A DNA stretch of 64,000 bases from Xenopus tropicalis (taxonomy: Eukaryota; Chordata; Amphibia; Anura; Pipidae), in NCBI RefSeq assembly GCF_000004195.4, contig NC_030679.2:32849712-32913711 (forward strand), given 5' to 3'. Shown piece by piece: positions 40,363 to 52,893 of this stretch (position 1 is its first letter; each line of letters starts with the position of its first letter). Under the pieces are notes generated by a model, which was not told the DNA's origin, did not search any database, and saw only the letters and a program-made list of their open reading frames with translations. Both the position numbers and the translations under genes were made by a program.

Positions 40363-40460
40363 TTTATTCAAAGGTGAAGAAAACTTAGTCATTGGCCCTC
40401 CCACCCTCCCCATGCCAATAGACTGTTAGTTTTCAGTTTTCTCATTTTTTTGTCTTTAAT
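40363..40460 (-). terminator. Poly(A) signals after the INPP5E-like gene
   Basis: ATTAAA at 40460-40455 and AATAAA at 40368-40363 lie 39 and 131 nt past the stop codon. Two more overlapping AATAAA copies are at 40232-40222. Which is used cannot be told from sequence. Confidence 0.45.
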
Positions 40461-40498
40461 GTTAGTTCCTTTTTTAGTCCCATTATAGAAAGTTCATT

Positions 40499-42007
40499 TC
40501 AAACAGTCAAAGGAATGTTATTGGACCCTGGTTTTATCCATACTTTGAATAGCCCAAAAACAGGCTTGTGGTCCGATTGTCTCATAAGTGAGCAAGAGCC
40601 ATATTTGAGAACATGGATATCCTCCTGATGCCGGCTCTTGTACATCACTCGATCAGTGTAGGAAGGCGTCCTCTGTTTCTTACTGGTGTCATAGTCATCG
40701 GATCCGATATTAAATCTATATGTGGGACGGAAATGTATTTCGCCTTCCTTAAATCCTTTGAATATAGAACCTTTAGTCACCTCTTCTGACAGCTGATCAT
40801 ACTGCAGGAGGGACCTCATGTCATTTTCTGGAAGGTTCTCTAGGATGGAATCAACTTCACTCCGACTCTTGCTCAAGCGGAAATTGAAGTCCCCAAACCA
40901 GAAGACTTCATCAAACCGGCTTGTTGCATCGTCGGGATCAGAGTAAATGGGGTTTGTGTCAGGAACATTTTTTGGGAGCTGCAGGTTTTTGATTATTTTC
41001 TCATAATTCTGTATTCTTTGCTTTACCTTGGAATCTCCTGCCGCAAAGTGGGCATTGATAAAAAGGAATGAGGTTCCAAAGAATGTAAATGAAGCAGCCA
41101 GAGCCCCTTTGGTCTTAATCATTGGGAAGAATCTCGTAGTGACAGTTGAACATTCAACCTCAGAGCAGAACCACGCGAGATCTCGCCTGATAAACAGAGA
41201 CAGGTACAGGACACCGTGAGCTGCTGAGTGGAGCAAGACATAACGATCCCCCAGTGTCAGCTTCAGACGGTATTCCCATTCTTGCCTGTAGGGGCAGCCT
41301 TCTTGTACTCCGATAACATACAAGTCTTGTGCAGACTCGGCGCCCGATGGAAACAGGAAATCATCCAGTCTCTCTGGAAGATCCTTTTTTCCATTCATAT
41401 TCCAGGTGGCAATAAAGATCCTTAGATTTTTTTGTGGAAGATGTCGTTCCAGTTCATCTTCTCCAAGTAAGCCTTGACCAACCAAGAGCCTCTCTTCTAG
41501 ATGCCTTTTATGGCTGGTCTGGCTGGGAGAAACGCTAATGCGCTTTTTAGTGGTGTTACTGAAACACCAGTCAATGGCTAGTCCGAAGATTAATACCAGG
41601 AGAGCAAAGAGATAAACTAGCGAGTTCTCGTCATTCTCCTCATCTTCATCATTCTCTATTTCTTCATATTCTGGGTTTCCTTTGTGGAACTCCAGTGATG
41701 TGTGACGCGTATAAAGAAGCGCTGTGAATATCATTACTGATATTAGATGGGCCCAACCCATCCCCCTTCTATAGGGATGTCTCCAATAACGGCCAACAGT
41801 CCAGTTAATGGCAACTGCCAAGGTAAATACCATTAGTATAACTGAACCCAATGGGTAGATCTCTTCAATATCCGTATCTTTAACATTTCTAAATAATTCC
41901 AATTCTTCTGGTGTCAGGATGACTTTCTGAGTCAGTGAAGAGCGATCAGAGGAATGAAAACATTGTTCCAATAGGATAAGAAAAGCAATGAAAGGTGTGA
42001 AATTCAT
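40499..42007 (-). CDS. INPP5E-like inositol polyphosphate 5-phosphatase, intronless, with hydrophobic N-terminus
   Basis: One uninterrupted 502-codon frame. Residues about 195-493 form a complete 5-phosphatase domain closest to INPP5E: TWNMNG (201-206), GVQEG (233-237), INAHFAAGD (317-325), WFGDFNFRL (370-378), RTPSYTDRV (446-454) and SDHKPVF (478-484), so the metal-binding and catalytic residues look intact. The family removes the 5-phosphate from PtdIns(4,5)P2 and PtdIns(3,4,5)P3; INPP5E does so in cilia. The first 190 residues do not resemble INPP5E: a hydrophobic start (3-15), hydrophobic segments at about 50-70, 84-99 and 129-148, and an acidic run at 114-127. The C-terminal part of INPP5E, including its CaaX box, is missing. 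Absence of introns suggests a retrogene that gained a new N-terminus. The domain call is firm; membrane topology and origin are inferred. Confidence 0.9.
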   Translation of the reverse strand: MNFTPFIAFLILLEQCFHSSDRSSLTQKVILTPEELELFRNVKDTDIEEIYPLGSVILMVFTLAVAINWTVGRYWRHPYRRGMGWAHLISVMIFTALLYTRHTSLEFHKGNPEYEEIENDEDEENDENSLVYLFALLVLIFGLAIDWCFSNTTKKRISVSPSQTSHKRHLEERLLVGQGLLGEDELERHLPQKNLRIFIATWNMNGKKDLPERLDDFLFPSGAESAQDLYVIGVQEGCPYRQEWEYRLKLTLGDRYVLLHSAAHGVLYLSLFIRRDLAWFCSEVECSTVTTRFFPMIKTKGALAASFTFFGTSFLFINAHFAAGDSKVKQRIQNYEKIIKNLQLPKNVPDTNPIYSDPDDATSRFDEVFWFGDFNFRLSKSRSEVDSILENLPENDMRSLLQYDQLSEEVTKGSIFKGFKEGEIHFRPTYRFNIGSDDYDTSKKQRTPSYTDRVMYKSRHQEDIHVLKYGSCSLMRQSDHKPVFGLFKVWIKPGSNNIPLTV

Positions 42008-42095
42008 TGTTAGGGAAAGGTTGCTGAGCTCTAGTCAGCAGATGTTGTTCGAAGCAAGTCCCACTTCGAACTGAGCTCTGTGCTCAGTTTCAGGC

Positions 42096-42102
42096 TTTTA
42101 TA
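42096..42102 (-). promoter_or_regulatory. TATA box of the INPP5E-like gene
   Basis: TATAAAA on the minus strand (CCTATAAAAGCC in context), 89 nt upstream of the ATG. Initiation about 30 nt downstream would give a 5'UTR of roughly 60 nt. It stands 7 nt from the nearest X-box. Confidence 0.65.
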
Positions 42103-42109
42103 GGCTGTT

Positions 42110-42285
42110 GTTACCATGGCAACCGCATACTAATGAGCTTGTGTTTACTTATCAGTGATGTCACAATGCAGTTGCTATGGTGACCACACAAAAGAAACGA
42201 ATCTTATCAGTGTTGCCATGGTGACCGCATACTAATTAGCTTTTGTTACTTATCAGTGATGTCACAATGCAGTTGCTATGGTGAT
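42110..42285 (-). promoter_or_regulatory. Duplicated RFX X-box plus CRE-like enhancer block
   Basis: Four RFX X-box-type sites: GTTACCATGGCAAC (42110-42123, perfect palindromic consensus), GTTGCTATGGTGAC (42171-42184), GTTGCCATGGTGAC (42212-42225) and GTTGCTATGGTGAT (42272-42285). Two CRE-like TGATGTCA sites lie at 42156-42163 and 42257-42264. They lie in two tandem copies of an ~80-bp unit (42111-42194 and 42213-42291). X-boxes are bound by RFX factors, which drive cilium genes and, with CREM, spermatid genes. Sites are seen; regulation is inferred. Confidence 0.7.
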
Positions 42286-42589
42286 CACACAATAGTAGCT
42301 AAACCACAAACAAATTTGTTTGCTAGTATAGAATTGTCTTTAACCCTTTCACTGCCAGACAAGATTTTTAATCTTTTAAGTTAGGGAAATTTTATGGGGG
42401 CAATTTTAGTTTACCAAAGAAAACTATATATCATTTTTTTTCAGGGCAACCTAAGTTTTCAAAACATGATGGATTTTTAGCAATTCCATAACAAGATATT
42501 TGTTTCTAAAAAACCAAAAGAATGAAGATAGAAAATATTTTCTATAATATGGACACATATATCATAGCAGATTTCAAAAGTCCCATATA

Positions 42590-43285
42590 TATGGTCAGTG
42601 ATTATTATGGGATATATTGGTTAGTGATTATTATGGGATAGATATGGTTAGTGATTATTATGGGATATATTGGTTTGAGATTATTATGGGATAGATATGG
42701 TTAGTGATTATTATGGGATATATTGGTTTGAGATTATTATGGGATAGATATGGTCAGTGATTATTATGGGATATACTGGTTTGAGATTATTATGGGATAT
42801 ATTGATTGGTGATTATTATGGGATATATTGGTTTGAGATCTTTATGGGATATATTGGTTTGAGATCTTTATGGGATATATATGGTTAGTGATTATTATGG
42901 GATATATTAGTTTGAGATTATTATGGGATACATGTTTGGTGATTATTATGGGATATACTGTGTACAGTTGGTGATAATTATGGGATATATTGTTTTGAGA
43001 TTATTATGGGATATATATGGTTGGTGATTATTAGGGGATATATAGATGGTGATTATTATGGGATATATATGGTTGGTGATTATTATGGGATATATATGGT
43101 TGGTGATTATTATGGGATATATTGGTTTGAGATTATTATGGGATATATATGGTTAGTGATTATTATGGGATATATATGGTTAGTGATTATTATGGCATAT
43201 ATTGGTTTGAGGTTATTATGGGATATATATAGTTGGTGATTATTATGGGATATACTGTATATAATTGGTGATTATTTGGGCCGGA
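42590..43285. repeat. ~27-bp minisatellite (GTGATTATTATGGGATATAT)
   Basis: About 25 tandem copies alternating ATGGTTAGTGATTATTATGG and TTGGTTTGAGATTATTATGG versions. It begins 300 bp upstream of the X-box block. Confidence 0.92.
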
Positions 43286-43422
43286 TTTGTGTTCTGGGCA
43301 CCCCAAGGCCATGTGGCTGGTAAAAATGATGCTTGCTCCCCATGTTATTAATAAGGAAGAAACTATACGAAGGCCGGTATTTTTCCCAGAAAAGGTGGCA
43401 ACCCTACTTAGTATTCTATATT

Positions 43423-43755
43423 TCAGGGATGCTACAGGGGTTGCTGCTGTTTAAGACAACAACCACAATGCCATTCTGCTTGCCCTGAGCATTATGTCCT
43501 AGTAAATGGTTTTCCATGTTCCAAACAACTTTTTTTTAATTGTTATGCTATTGTTCACTATTTTGGTGAAACAGTTTGGGAAACAGGAGTGATAAGCAAT
43601 CAATTTACAATTAAATGGTGGGACAGAAAGAACAACAAACTACAGTTCCTTCCCAACGCCGCACTGTAATTTGACTCCATGTTATAGTCCATAGCCATGT
43701 CATACCTAGCCAGTGTGTTGTATATCTATGTATATTTGTGTCTATTTCTCTACAT
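43423..43755. repeat. Third copy of the ~393-bp repeat
   Basis: Matches 37588-37980 with small deletions. Confidence 0.75.
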
Positions 43756-43859
43756 CTGTGGCATCTCATATCTGGAAATCAGTTATCCAGAGACCATCTC
43801 CCATAGACTATTTTAATCAGATAATTGAAATTTGTAAAAATAATTACCATTTTCTTTTT

Positions 43860-45300
43860 AATAATGAAACAGTACCTGTACTTGATCCCAACTAAGAAAT
43901 AATTACCCCTTTTTGGGGGCAGAACAGCCCTATTGAGTTTATTTCATGTTTAAATTATTCCCTTTTCTCTGTAATAATAAAACAGTACCTGTACTTGATC
44001 CCAACTAAGATATAATTACCCCTTATTGGGGGCAGAACAGCCCTATTGGGTTTATTTAATGGTTAAATGGTTCCCTTTTCTCTGTAATAATAAAACAGTG
44101 CCTGTACTTGATTCCAACTAAGATATAATTACCCCTTATTGGGGGCAGAACAGCCCTATTGGGTTTATTTAATGGTTAAATGATTCCCTTTTCTCTGTAA
44201 CAGTGCTGTCCAACTTCTACGGTGCCGAGGGCCGGAATTTCTCTAGCATACATGGTGGAGGGCCGCTAATGGAAGCCAGTTTTGACCACTCCCCTTTTTG
44301 AAACCACACCCACTTCAAACCACACCTATTTTATCACAATGGTGGTAGCACAGCGAAATCCCAAATGCTTGGTCCTTACTGTGGGGATATCAACCATCAT
44401 TCATATGTGAAAGAATTATGTCATATTAAGATATACCCTTAAATTCCATATGCCTCCTCCTCCCCTGTGGATAGCAGAGCAACCCCCAGTACATAATTAC
44501 ACACCTTAGGGACCATTTAATGGCTATTTCCAACTGCTAACAAACTCCCACAACAAACCCCTGCCAGGTTCACCTCCCACAAGCAGCATAGGGCAAGCAG
44601 AGTATGGCACACACAGGCAGCACTCTGCCTGTCCTACCCTGCCTGTGTGTGCCATACTCTGCCTGCCCTACCCTGCCTGTGTGTGCCATACTCTGCCTTC
44701 CCTATGCTGCCTCTGTGTGCCATACTCTGCCTGCCCTACCCTTCCTGTGTGTGCCATACCCTCCCTGACCTATGCTGCCTGTGTGTGCCATACTCTACCT
44801 GCCCTATGCTGGCTGTATGTGCCATACTCTGCCTACAGTACCTATGTCTGAGGTGTGAAGAAGTGAACAATGGGAGTGATTACAGTCTGAGCCTGAGGTG
44901 TGAACACTGCAGGGGGTGAACAATGCAGGTATTAAAAGGTGTGAAAAACACAGGGGATTACATTTTTAAACAATACAGAGGGATTACAGCCTGAATCTGA
45001 GGTGAGAACCATGCAGGGAGCCAGTTAATCACAGTACTGATACCATTTAATGCTTACTCAAAGGTAAGGCATCAAAGCAGCCAGACAGGTGGGGGGCCAC
45101 ACAGAGGGGGGTCGCGGGCCGCATGCGGCTCGCGGGCCGCCAGTTGGACAGCACTGCTCTGTAATAATAAAACAGTACCTGTACTTGATCCCAACTAAGA
45201 TATAATTACCCCTTATTGGGGCAGAACATTCCTATTGGGTTTATTTAATGGTTAAATGATTCCCTTTTCTCTGTAATAATAAAACAGTACCTGTACTTTA
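43860..45300. repeat. ~113-bp tandem repeat derived from a MITE, split by a hAT element
   Basis: Units GTAATAATAAAACAGTACCT ... GATCCCAACTAAGATATAAT ... ATTGGGTTTATTTAATGGTT at 43860, 43974, 44087 and (after the insertion) 45157. The unit is the centre of the TACAGGTATGGG MITE family, so the array grew from a MITE at about 43760. Confidence 0.85.
44201..45156. mobile_element. hAT element, 8-bp TSD CTCTGTAA
   Basis: Perfect 15-bp ends CAGTGCTGTCCAACT / AGTTGGACAGCACTG, exact CTCTGTAA at 44193-44200 and 45157-45164; 956 bp, no transposase. It contains a ~33-bp minisatellite at 44590-44835 (GTGTGTGCCATACTCTGCCT). Confidence 0.95.
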
Positions 45301-46135
45301 TACTGTTTTTCTGTGTGGTTAGGCTGGTTTTGGGAGAGGGCCTTTTGTTTCCATGTGCAGCACTGATATCTGACCAATTTTCAATACACAGACAGGCCAA
45401 TAGGTATGCATAGGGGTAATCAGAGAATATGTATAGCTGCAATAGAGTGCTGAGAGTGACATTACTAACAGATTAATTATAAAGACCTGGGATGTTATGA
45501 AACTATCATCTGCTGTTAAGTCTAGTTCCTATTATTTATATAATTGCTGACTGTACTAAGATTTACTTGTATTGTCTGGGCCCATTCTTTGCAGGGATCT
45601 GGGAGCTCTAATAGTTAAACTATTGAGGAAAACAAAATTGCATAATGTGTGAAGAGAAGAGGGAAAAATGCCAAACTACGGTATTAAAAATATATGATTA
45701 TGCGCCTGATATACGTTGTACCAACTGGATTTGTCAAAGAACGCAGAGGGGCAATGCTGGCAGAAGTCAGCTACATGGAGCACAGTGGAGGTGGAGATCG
45801 GCCCGAAAATGCCTGCTTTTGCGTTTTCAGCCCGATCTTCCCTCTGTGTAGCTACAGGCACATGAAAGCTGTGATTGTCTGCACCTAGGTTGATGTAGTG
45901 CCCAAAAACAGCCCAGTGTGTAATTACCCACAGCAGAGACTAGTGCTCTATTTGCTTTTACCAGGGGGTCATCTTAATCACTCTTAGCGCTTCCCACATT
46001 CCAGAATAAAGAACATAAAGATAAGGCAGGAGATGCTGGTGTCAAAGTGGACCCCCCCTACTGTGCACGTTCACTTTCCAGGCACCACCTGCTGTCTGAA
46101 AACAGAATAACAGCCTAAGAAGGCCTTTTTTCCCC
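45301..46135. other. Intergenic DNA, no gene supported
   Basis: 45700-45870 has inverted-repeat character (CCTGATATACGTTGTACCAA; CTACATGGAGCACAG / GTGTAGCTACAGG). Nothing else. Confidence 0.4.
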
Positions 46136-46235
46136 TTAACCCTTTCCGAATGCTAATTAGCATATGAATCGTTCAAAAAAAAAGAATGTATTCGGCCCGA
46201 ATCCCGAACCAAATCCAGGATTCGTTGCATCCCTA
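46136..46235. repeat. Fragment of the TAGGGATGCACC MITE family
   Basis: Right half only: AATGCTAATTAGCATATGAA then CAGGATTCGTTGCATCCCTA. Confidence 0.7.
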
Positions 46236-47885
46236 CTTTTTTATAAGGAACATACCAATTAATATACACAGGGTTAGAACTAGGGGCATGCAGAAGAGGT
46301 ATATGGCTATATATATGTTCTGTCTGCAACCCCTAGTTCAGGGCGAGTCTAGGCGCACTTCCTAGCTGGCCTGGCACTGCATATACACAAATATTGGTTA
46401 AGTATGTATATGTCCCTGTGTCTTTAATTTAAAACCTGTATTAGTATATTAGTATAATAATAACAAATTTACGGTTTGCACTGCACACAAGAATATCCCT
46501 AAACTTGGAGAACCCAGAAATGTCTTTACATTTTAAGTAGTTTGTGACACTTCTAGTCCAGTTTATCTGTTAATGTAGGTGTCCTTTTATAGGCCATGAT
46601 TGGGAACTATTGGAACTCAAAATATTCCAATGTTTACATAATCACTAGTATCGGTTGAATGTGTTACAAAAGGTATGCATATATTATATGTACAGAATGT
46701 GTTTAGATAGATAGATGAAAAATAGATTGGGGGAAATCATTACACAAAACAAAACAAAACAAAACAGGGGAAATCATTCAAACTACTGTGCCAAGGCAAG
46801 ACCAAATTCTTGAAATGTTGTATACCAAATTATCAAATTATCACTACCACCACTACTACCACTGCTGATGCAAGAAGGGGATGCTTAGGCATACACAAAC
46901 CATTCAGCTCTGTATGAAAAACCCTAGGTTTTGGTATGAAAATTATATCATAATACATGGGCATCTTACCCTTAAATTAAACATGAAACCAAAATTGTTT
47001 CTATAAATACATATGTACTTGTTATAAACTTGTTTAAAAATCTTGGCTGTCACTCCTATATGCCTGAGGTCACTGCCCTTCCCAAATGCCCCCCACTCAC
47101 TCTATAACTGCATAACCATTGCATGGGCACAAGCATTGGGTCCTCCTATTTGGCACATGCTTTAGATTTTGTGATGATACAGGTTTTCCTTGGTAACAGT
47201 AATTAATTATTTTAAAAAATAATTAAAAATAATTTATATAGTGTACGTAGGTTTATTTTGCTCAGCTAACAGCATTTGGAAATATGTCTGTTTAGCTAAA
47301 ATGGTATGCATAAACCTAAAGGCTACCATGTGCTAAGGAATATATCACTCTTGGCCAAGCCTCTCTAATAAGACATGGGAAAAAAAAAAACTGGTGACCA
47401 GTCATGTAAATGAACTTGCGCAAGGATCTTCTGTTCAAGATTAGTTCTTTCACAATGAAACTGAAAGACCTTTGCAGACGATTAACTCCCAGAACCAATG
47501 AATTTGCCCAGGTTCAAAAATGTACCTAATACAAAGCCTCTGTCTCAACTATAATAATTAGTTCCTGTTTTTCCCAGAGTGATAAGGATAAAAGCAACAA
47601 CTGATCAACCAGTGCAAAATACCGATGAACTCCTTGGCACGACATGTGAGGAAACTTTCCCAACTGTTATTATAAGAATAAGGTCCGAGGATATAAAAGA
47701 AACCCTAAGAAAAGCAACACAGAGGCTTGGCAACAGCATGTGATACAAAGAAGTTCTTTTGTAAAGTTGTAATGTCCTGGACTATATTTTTTTTTAATGC
47801 AAATTTTGTTGAAACCAGTAAAACCCAAGAAATAACCAGGACTGGATGTTACAATAAGACTGATGTAATTTCAAAAGTATTCAAA
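46236..47885. other. Intergenic DNA with degraded repeats
   Basis: (ACAAA)n at 46745-46766. 46970-47230 is an old copy of the T2-type element seen at 51406. No gene. Confidence 0.4.
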
Positions 47886-48112
47886 AGTCTCTTGACATTC
47901 TTAGGGGCAGATCTATTTCGCTGTGTTAAAAAAAAAGCAACAAAATTCACACACAAGGCCAAGCTTCGCCGTGTAAAGAAACAGCTCAAAATTGGCGTAA
48001 TTTTTTTACGCGTTTTTTTCTTCCGCCGGAACTTGTGCAAAATAACGGCGCAAAATCTTCCATTCGGAGAATTCTAGTTCACACAGCATAATAGTTAGGC
48101 CCCATAGTGTCA
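47886..48112. repeat. MITE-like repeat, GCTGTGTTAAA / CACACAGCATAAT ends
   Basis: Weakly palindromic around TTACGCGTTTTTTTCTTCCG. A relative is at 52200-52390 (TATTATGCTGTGTGAAACAA). Confidence 0.55.
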
Positions 48113-48640
48113 GAATTATTTAAAGAGTAGGGGCTGCTACAGAATCTCTTTTTTTAACAGAATATACTATTTTTTTGGGAGTAGTTTACCTTTAAGATAA
48201 CTTTTAATATGTTATAGAATGTCCTACTCTTAACAACATTTCATTTTTTTTTATTTCCAAAAGGATTCAGTAATCTTAGGCTCTATATAGCTCAGGCAAG
48301 GCTGCTTACAGATTTGTCTTTCTTTGGCTGAGAAGGAATTAAGTTGCTAAGCTCAGCCGCAGCATAGCCACAGGCACGCCTGCTTATAGACTTCACTGCT
48401 TTAGGCAGACTGTATTGAGCAGTTCACATAACTATTAGTCATCTTTTCATTGTTATTCTTTTTGATTTTTCTATTCATTCTTTAAACTGGGCTTCTTTCA
48501 AAACTGGATAGCCCCTGCTATCCAGTCCTGTGGCCCCAGACCCTTGCCCTCTCAGTGCATCAGCAATACTTGTAAATTCTAAGTGGGAACAAGAACTAAG
48601 AATCATGGGAGAGTGTTCCATTTAATTGTTTTTTTTTGTT

Positions 48641-49079
48641 ATGTTTGGTTGAAAAACCCAACATACTGTTCTTCGACTTCAGCTTATTCTTCTGCTTTTT
48701 CTTCTTCATATTCTTAGCACCCCCCATTTTCTAAACGCTACTACTCCTACAGTTTTAGAGATACAACACCCAAACTCGCCACACTTCTTCGCCCTATAGC
48801 AGAGCAGGTTGCTCGTGCCTAAACTTTGCAGAGTTAGTAACTGGAGTTCCAGGTTAGAAAAAGTGGGCGGAGCCACCAACCGCCAATCAGATGTCACTCG
48901 TTGAATTTCAGTGGGGAAATTTAAGTTGCTGCCATTCAGACACTATTAAAACCAGGGTCCCCAAACTTTGCACAGTGGTTTTGCTATATAACTGTGGTCC
49001 AAGGTTAGAAAAAGTGGGCAGAGCCAACAACAGATCAGATTTCATTCAGCGACTTCATGTTTTTCAACCCAACATGAAG
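48641..49079. repeat. Repeat with TTGAAAAACCCAACAT inverted ends
   Basis: Left GTTTGGTTGAAAAACCCAAC, right TGTTTTTCAACCCAACATGA; two internal copies of GGTTAGAAAAAGTGGGC. Class not known to me. Confidence 0.6.
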
Positions 49080-49320
49080 TTTTTTCTCTTCCCTTTCTAG
49101 TTTTTATTGTTATTTGCCTTTTTTTTGCCTGTTGTCGTTTGAAATGAGCTTTATGACCCTGGCAGCTAACAATCTGTTTCTCTGTAAGACTAAAATTTTA
49201 TTGTTATGAACATGTTAAATTGTATTACTTGTATTTATTTTCCCAATCTCATTGATTGGGAAAATGCTTGGTTCCCAGGCTAAATTAGACCCTAGCAACC
49301 AGATAGCAGCTCAAATTATT

Positions 49321-51405
49321 TCAAACTTCTTTTTGGATTTTGAACCTCTTAGTGTAAAATACGCAAAAAAATATTCTATAGGCATCATTTACTGTCGGCC
49401 AAGGAATGAAGTGCATATAGCTAAGGGGGACAAAAGCATGCCCCTTTGTTATTATTTAGCAAACACTTCTTTCCTTGGTCTGGCTGCAGTCTGCAACCCA
49501 TAACATTTATAGTTACCACAGGGCAGGCAGTAAGGACAGGGCCCCATTGCAGCTTGTGTCCTCTGCCACTCCCGTATTAATGATGCGCAAATCAGGAGTT
49601 GTGAAGCGGAATTCTCACGTGACCCCCACCCATCTTTGATAGAACATTGGAAGAGGTCATAAATTAATGGTCACCTCAGTCAAAGAGGGGCTGAGATGCA
49701 ACCCTGGGAACACATACCATACATTGTGTTTGTAAGTGTAAGACATTGTCTTATTATTATATTACATAAAAAATATTTCACCAATACACTGAGGGTGCTG
49801 GGTTTACACAAAATTGATCCGTTGGCCCCCAGTGTGTAACATATTGGCACTACCAGTATGTTACACACTGGGGCTTTTCTTTTCCTTTAAAAATGTTATA
49901 AAGCAAGCCACTAGATGTCACTTTAGGACAAAGAACATTGGTATGCATTTAACACCAGCAAGAGAACAAATCATTTACAGCAATGAGCAAATGTCAGCAA
50001 GAAAGGATACAACTGAATTGCAATAAATCTGCACTACATGAGCAATTTAGTGCAACATACATTCAGCGGTTTTAATGTTCCGATTACAAGTGGGTAATAA
50101 TTATGGGTTCCACTGATAATATAAAGGATTTTTACAACATTACTGGATAATTTCTGTAATATTTATAAATGTAGGTGTTTAATTATTCAGTGGCAGTACA
50201 GTTGCTAATAGAAGTTAGAAAATTAAAGCAAAGTCCTGATTGTTGAAGTCAGCATAATGAGTACAAGTATTTTAATTGATCTGTTTTGAGCATCAATCAG
50301 TCAGATCTGTTCCTGTGGACCCAGTGGGGATATATCAAAGGTTTTTTGCATGAATATTTATTAGATGGGATTTGGTTAATGAAAGTCCCAATGGATCCAG
50401 GAAATGGTGGAAAAGTAGGCATGTATGCTAATATAGATTAGTTATATCCATGGCTGTGTCAAGGGCATGCTTGGAAAATGCTGGGCACAGTGACATAGAT
50501 GAATGCAATTTACCACTCTGCACTGCACCTTGATTTTGTAAATGAGCACCACTGACTTCTGCCTGTTTTGGTTAAACCTGGTTGTGTATGGCTAAGAAAG
50601 TTTCTTATTGAGCCATACATTCTACATTGGCTTTAATGTAATGGGGTAAATAATGATTTTATTATTCACATTCACAGTAGTTAAGGTTCATTTTCATTCA
50701 GTTTTATTTTGTGTGACTATCAAACTGCAAACTAAAAAATAATATCCATATGGAAAAAATTCATCGAGAAGGTAAGAAGACAAAAAAACCCCATAAATAA
50801 CTCTTAAGTAGTTTCCAAGCATATGTCTAGGGAAACATGTGCTTTGAATTGCAGCACTTATTGTGGAAGTTATTCAATGTTTTGTTTTTATAATTAATTA
50901 AGGGTTGCTAATTTGTGCAAAACGATTAAAACATATAAAGGGTCAGTTACAGAGACCGCAGATGCAAGGCAAGAGCACAAAGGGGAGAAAAAGTGAGACG
51001 CGATGGGTATAAGGTAGCCCTGTCCTATGGCAGACAGTAAGCATAGGGCTCTATTACAACCTGGTGTCATTCTGGAATGAAAATTAGGGGTAAGAGGCAT
51101 TACACCATTGTGCCTCACCTGCACCCCATGAATACAGCATGACTGAATGCAGGCAGTACTGTATTCATGTGTGGATGCAGGTCCATTTTGGAACACAGAG
51201 ACCATCAGGCATTTTTTACACACAGCCTTTTTTTGCTTATTAAAAACAGTTATTACTGAAAATATCTTGCATTGTCTGTTCAGTGTAAATCACTGTTGAG
51301 AGCCTTTAAAAATTTCAGAAAACTAAGATATGCTTCTGAGGCAAATTGGCCAGAATTTGCAACAGTGTGATACAAGGAATTTGCTTTACATATACAAGCC
51401 TATAG
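49321..51405. other. Intergenic DNA, no gene seen
   Basis: A small inverted pair (CCCCAGTGTGTAACATA / TATGTTACACACTGGGG) is centred at 49850. Otherwise AT-rich. Confidence 0.45.
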
Positions 51406-51930
51406 TTAAAGTGGACCCGTCACCCAGACATAAAAAGCTGTTTAATAAAAGTCCTTTTCAAATTAAACATGAAACCCCAAATCATTTTTTTATTACCACA
51501 TCTATACCCATTATAAAAGCATTTAAAAATCCGAGCTGTCAATCATATATTGCCTGCCCCGCCTCTATGCCTTAGGCATAAAGGTGGGGCAGACAATTAC
51601 TTTCACTTTCAATTCAGAACTTTTTAGATGTTGCTGTGCCCCTCACATTCCCCCTCCCTCCTCACCATGTAATTATGTAACCAGTGCATGGACATGGGTA
51701 TAAGGTCCCCCCCATACTGGCACAGAAACAAGATATTGGCAGGATGCAATGCCTGCTTTGATAACAGTGTCCACAAAATGGCCCCTGCCTGCTTGCTGCA
51801 ATTGTGAATTCCAAGACTGAAGAAAATAAGATTAAAATAATTTATATAGTGTAAGTAAAGTTTATTTTGCTTGACAAACACAATAGAAAACAATTTGGAA
51901 TTATTTCTTAAGGTTACAGGTCCCCTTTAA
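51406..51930. mobile_element. T2-type MITE, inverted relative of 26876
   Basis: TTAAAGTGGACCCGTCACCC at the left and ACAGGTCCCCTTTAA at the right, TTAA ends. Internal ATATTGCCTGCCCCGCCTCT is shared in reverse with 26850 and 27240. Confidence 0.78.
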
Positions 51931-52194
51931 ATAGAAGTGCTTTCATTCAGAAAACTACCTGTTTTCCATACAATATAACCATGTGACTGGAATATGGGCC
52001 TTCATGTATTGTTGGAGGAAGGGTGTTACATGACTGTAACTTTCAGGTTGATCAAATAATTTGGGTGCTAGTGATTGTTAAGGTCAGGGGCCAGTAATCA
52101 GTCCGCAGAGAAGTCTACTTGAAAATGTCCAACCCCAAGCATCAGGCCGTCCCAGTGGAACCTAGGAGGGAAGAAACCTACCCCTAGGTCTGTA

Positions 52195-52400
52195 CACTCA
52201 GGGGCCTATTTATTATGCTGTGTGAAACAAAATTCGCCTGAAAAAACAGTAAAAAGTTGTGTAAAATAAATAAGTTCATCCTCTAAACGCCAGATTTTAT
52301 GGCGTTATTTCACGTAAGTTCAGGTGGAAGAAAAAACATATTAAAAAATTGCCATTTTTACGCTGTTTTATTAAACAGCACACTAGCTTCACCCAGGATT
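52195..52400. repeat. MITE-like repeat fragment
   Basis: AGGGGCCTATTTATTATGCT at the left, TTTATTAAACAGCACAC at the right; same family as 47886. Confidence 0.5.
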
Positions 52401-52893
52401 AGACAGGGGTCTGTGAGGCTGCTACATCAGGGGTCCCCACCATCAGCCCCTCCCCCACACATGCAACTTATACTTACTTTTGCCATGATCAGGGGAGCGA
52501 TGGGGGAGGGCAGGCAGGGATTGGGTCTAGGTTGACGAGGGCCAGGGCCCACCGGGGTTTTGCCCAGTGTCCCTAGTGCCCAGTGCGACCCTGGCTTTAC
52601 CTGCTGGGCCTACCCCCACCCAGGCTCTAACCCTCCTGCACAGGTGGAATGCAAAAAGAGAGATAACACATGTTAGCATCCTCTTTTATAGAATTGAACA
52701 ATCACCCCTCCTGGACAGTTATTGAGAATATTTTAACACTGGATAAGGAATCCCAATTTCCCCTGCTAACTTTATTATATTATAAGACCACAAGGGAAGG
52801 TACATGCTTTAAATAAAAAATAATCCCATTAACATTCACTATCCTATTAATGCACCTATCTGAGATGCTAAAGGGAAAAAAAACACTGGCACA

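Noticed and set aside
44645..44919. Cys/Pro-rich 68-90 codon frames
   Set aside because: Translations of the ~33-bp minisatellite inside the hAT element at 44201-45156.
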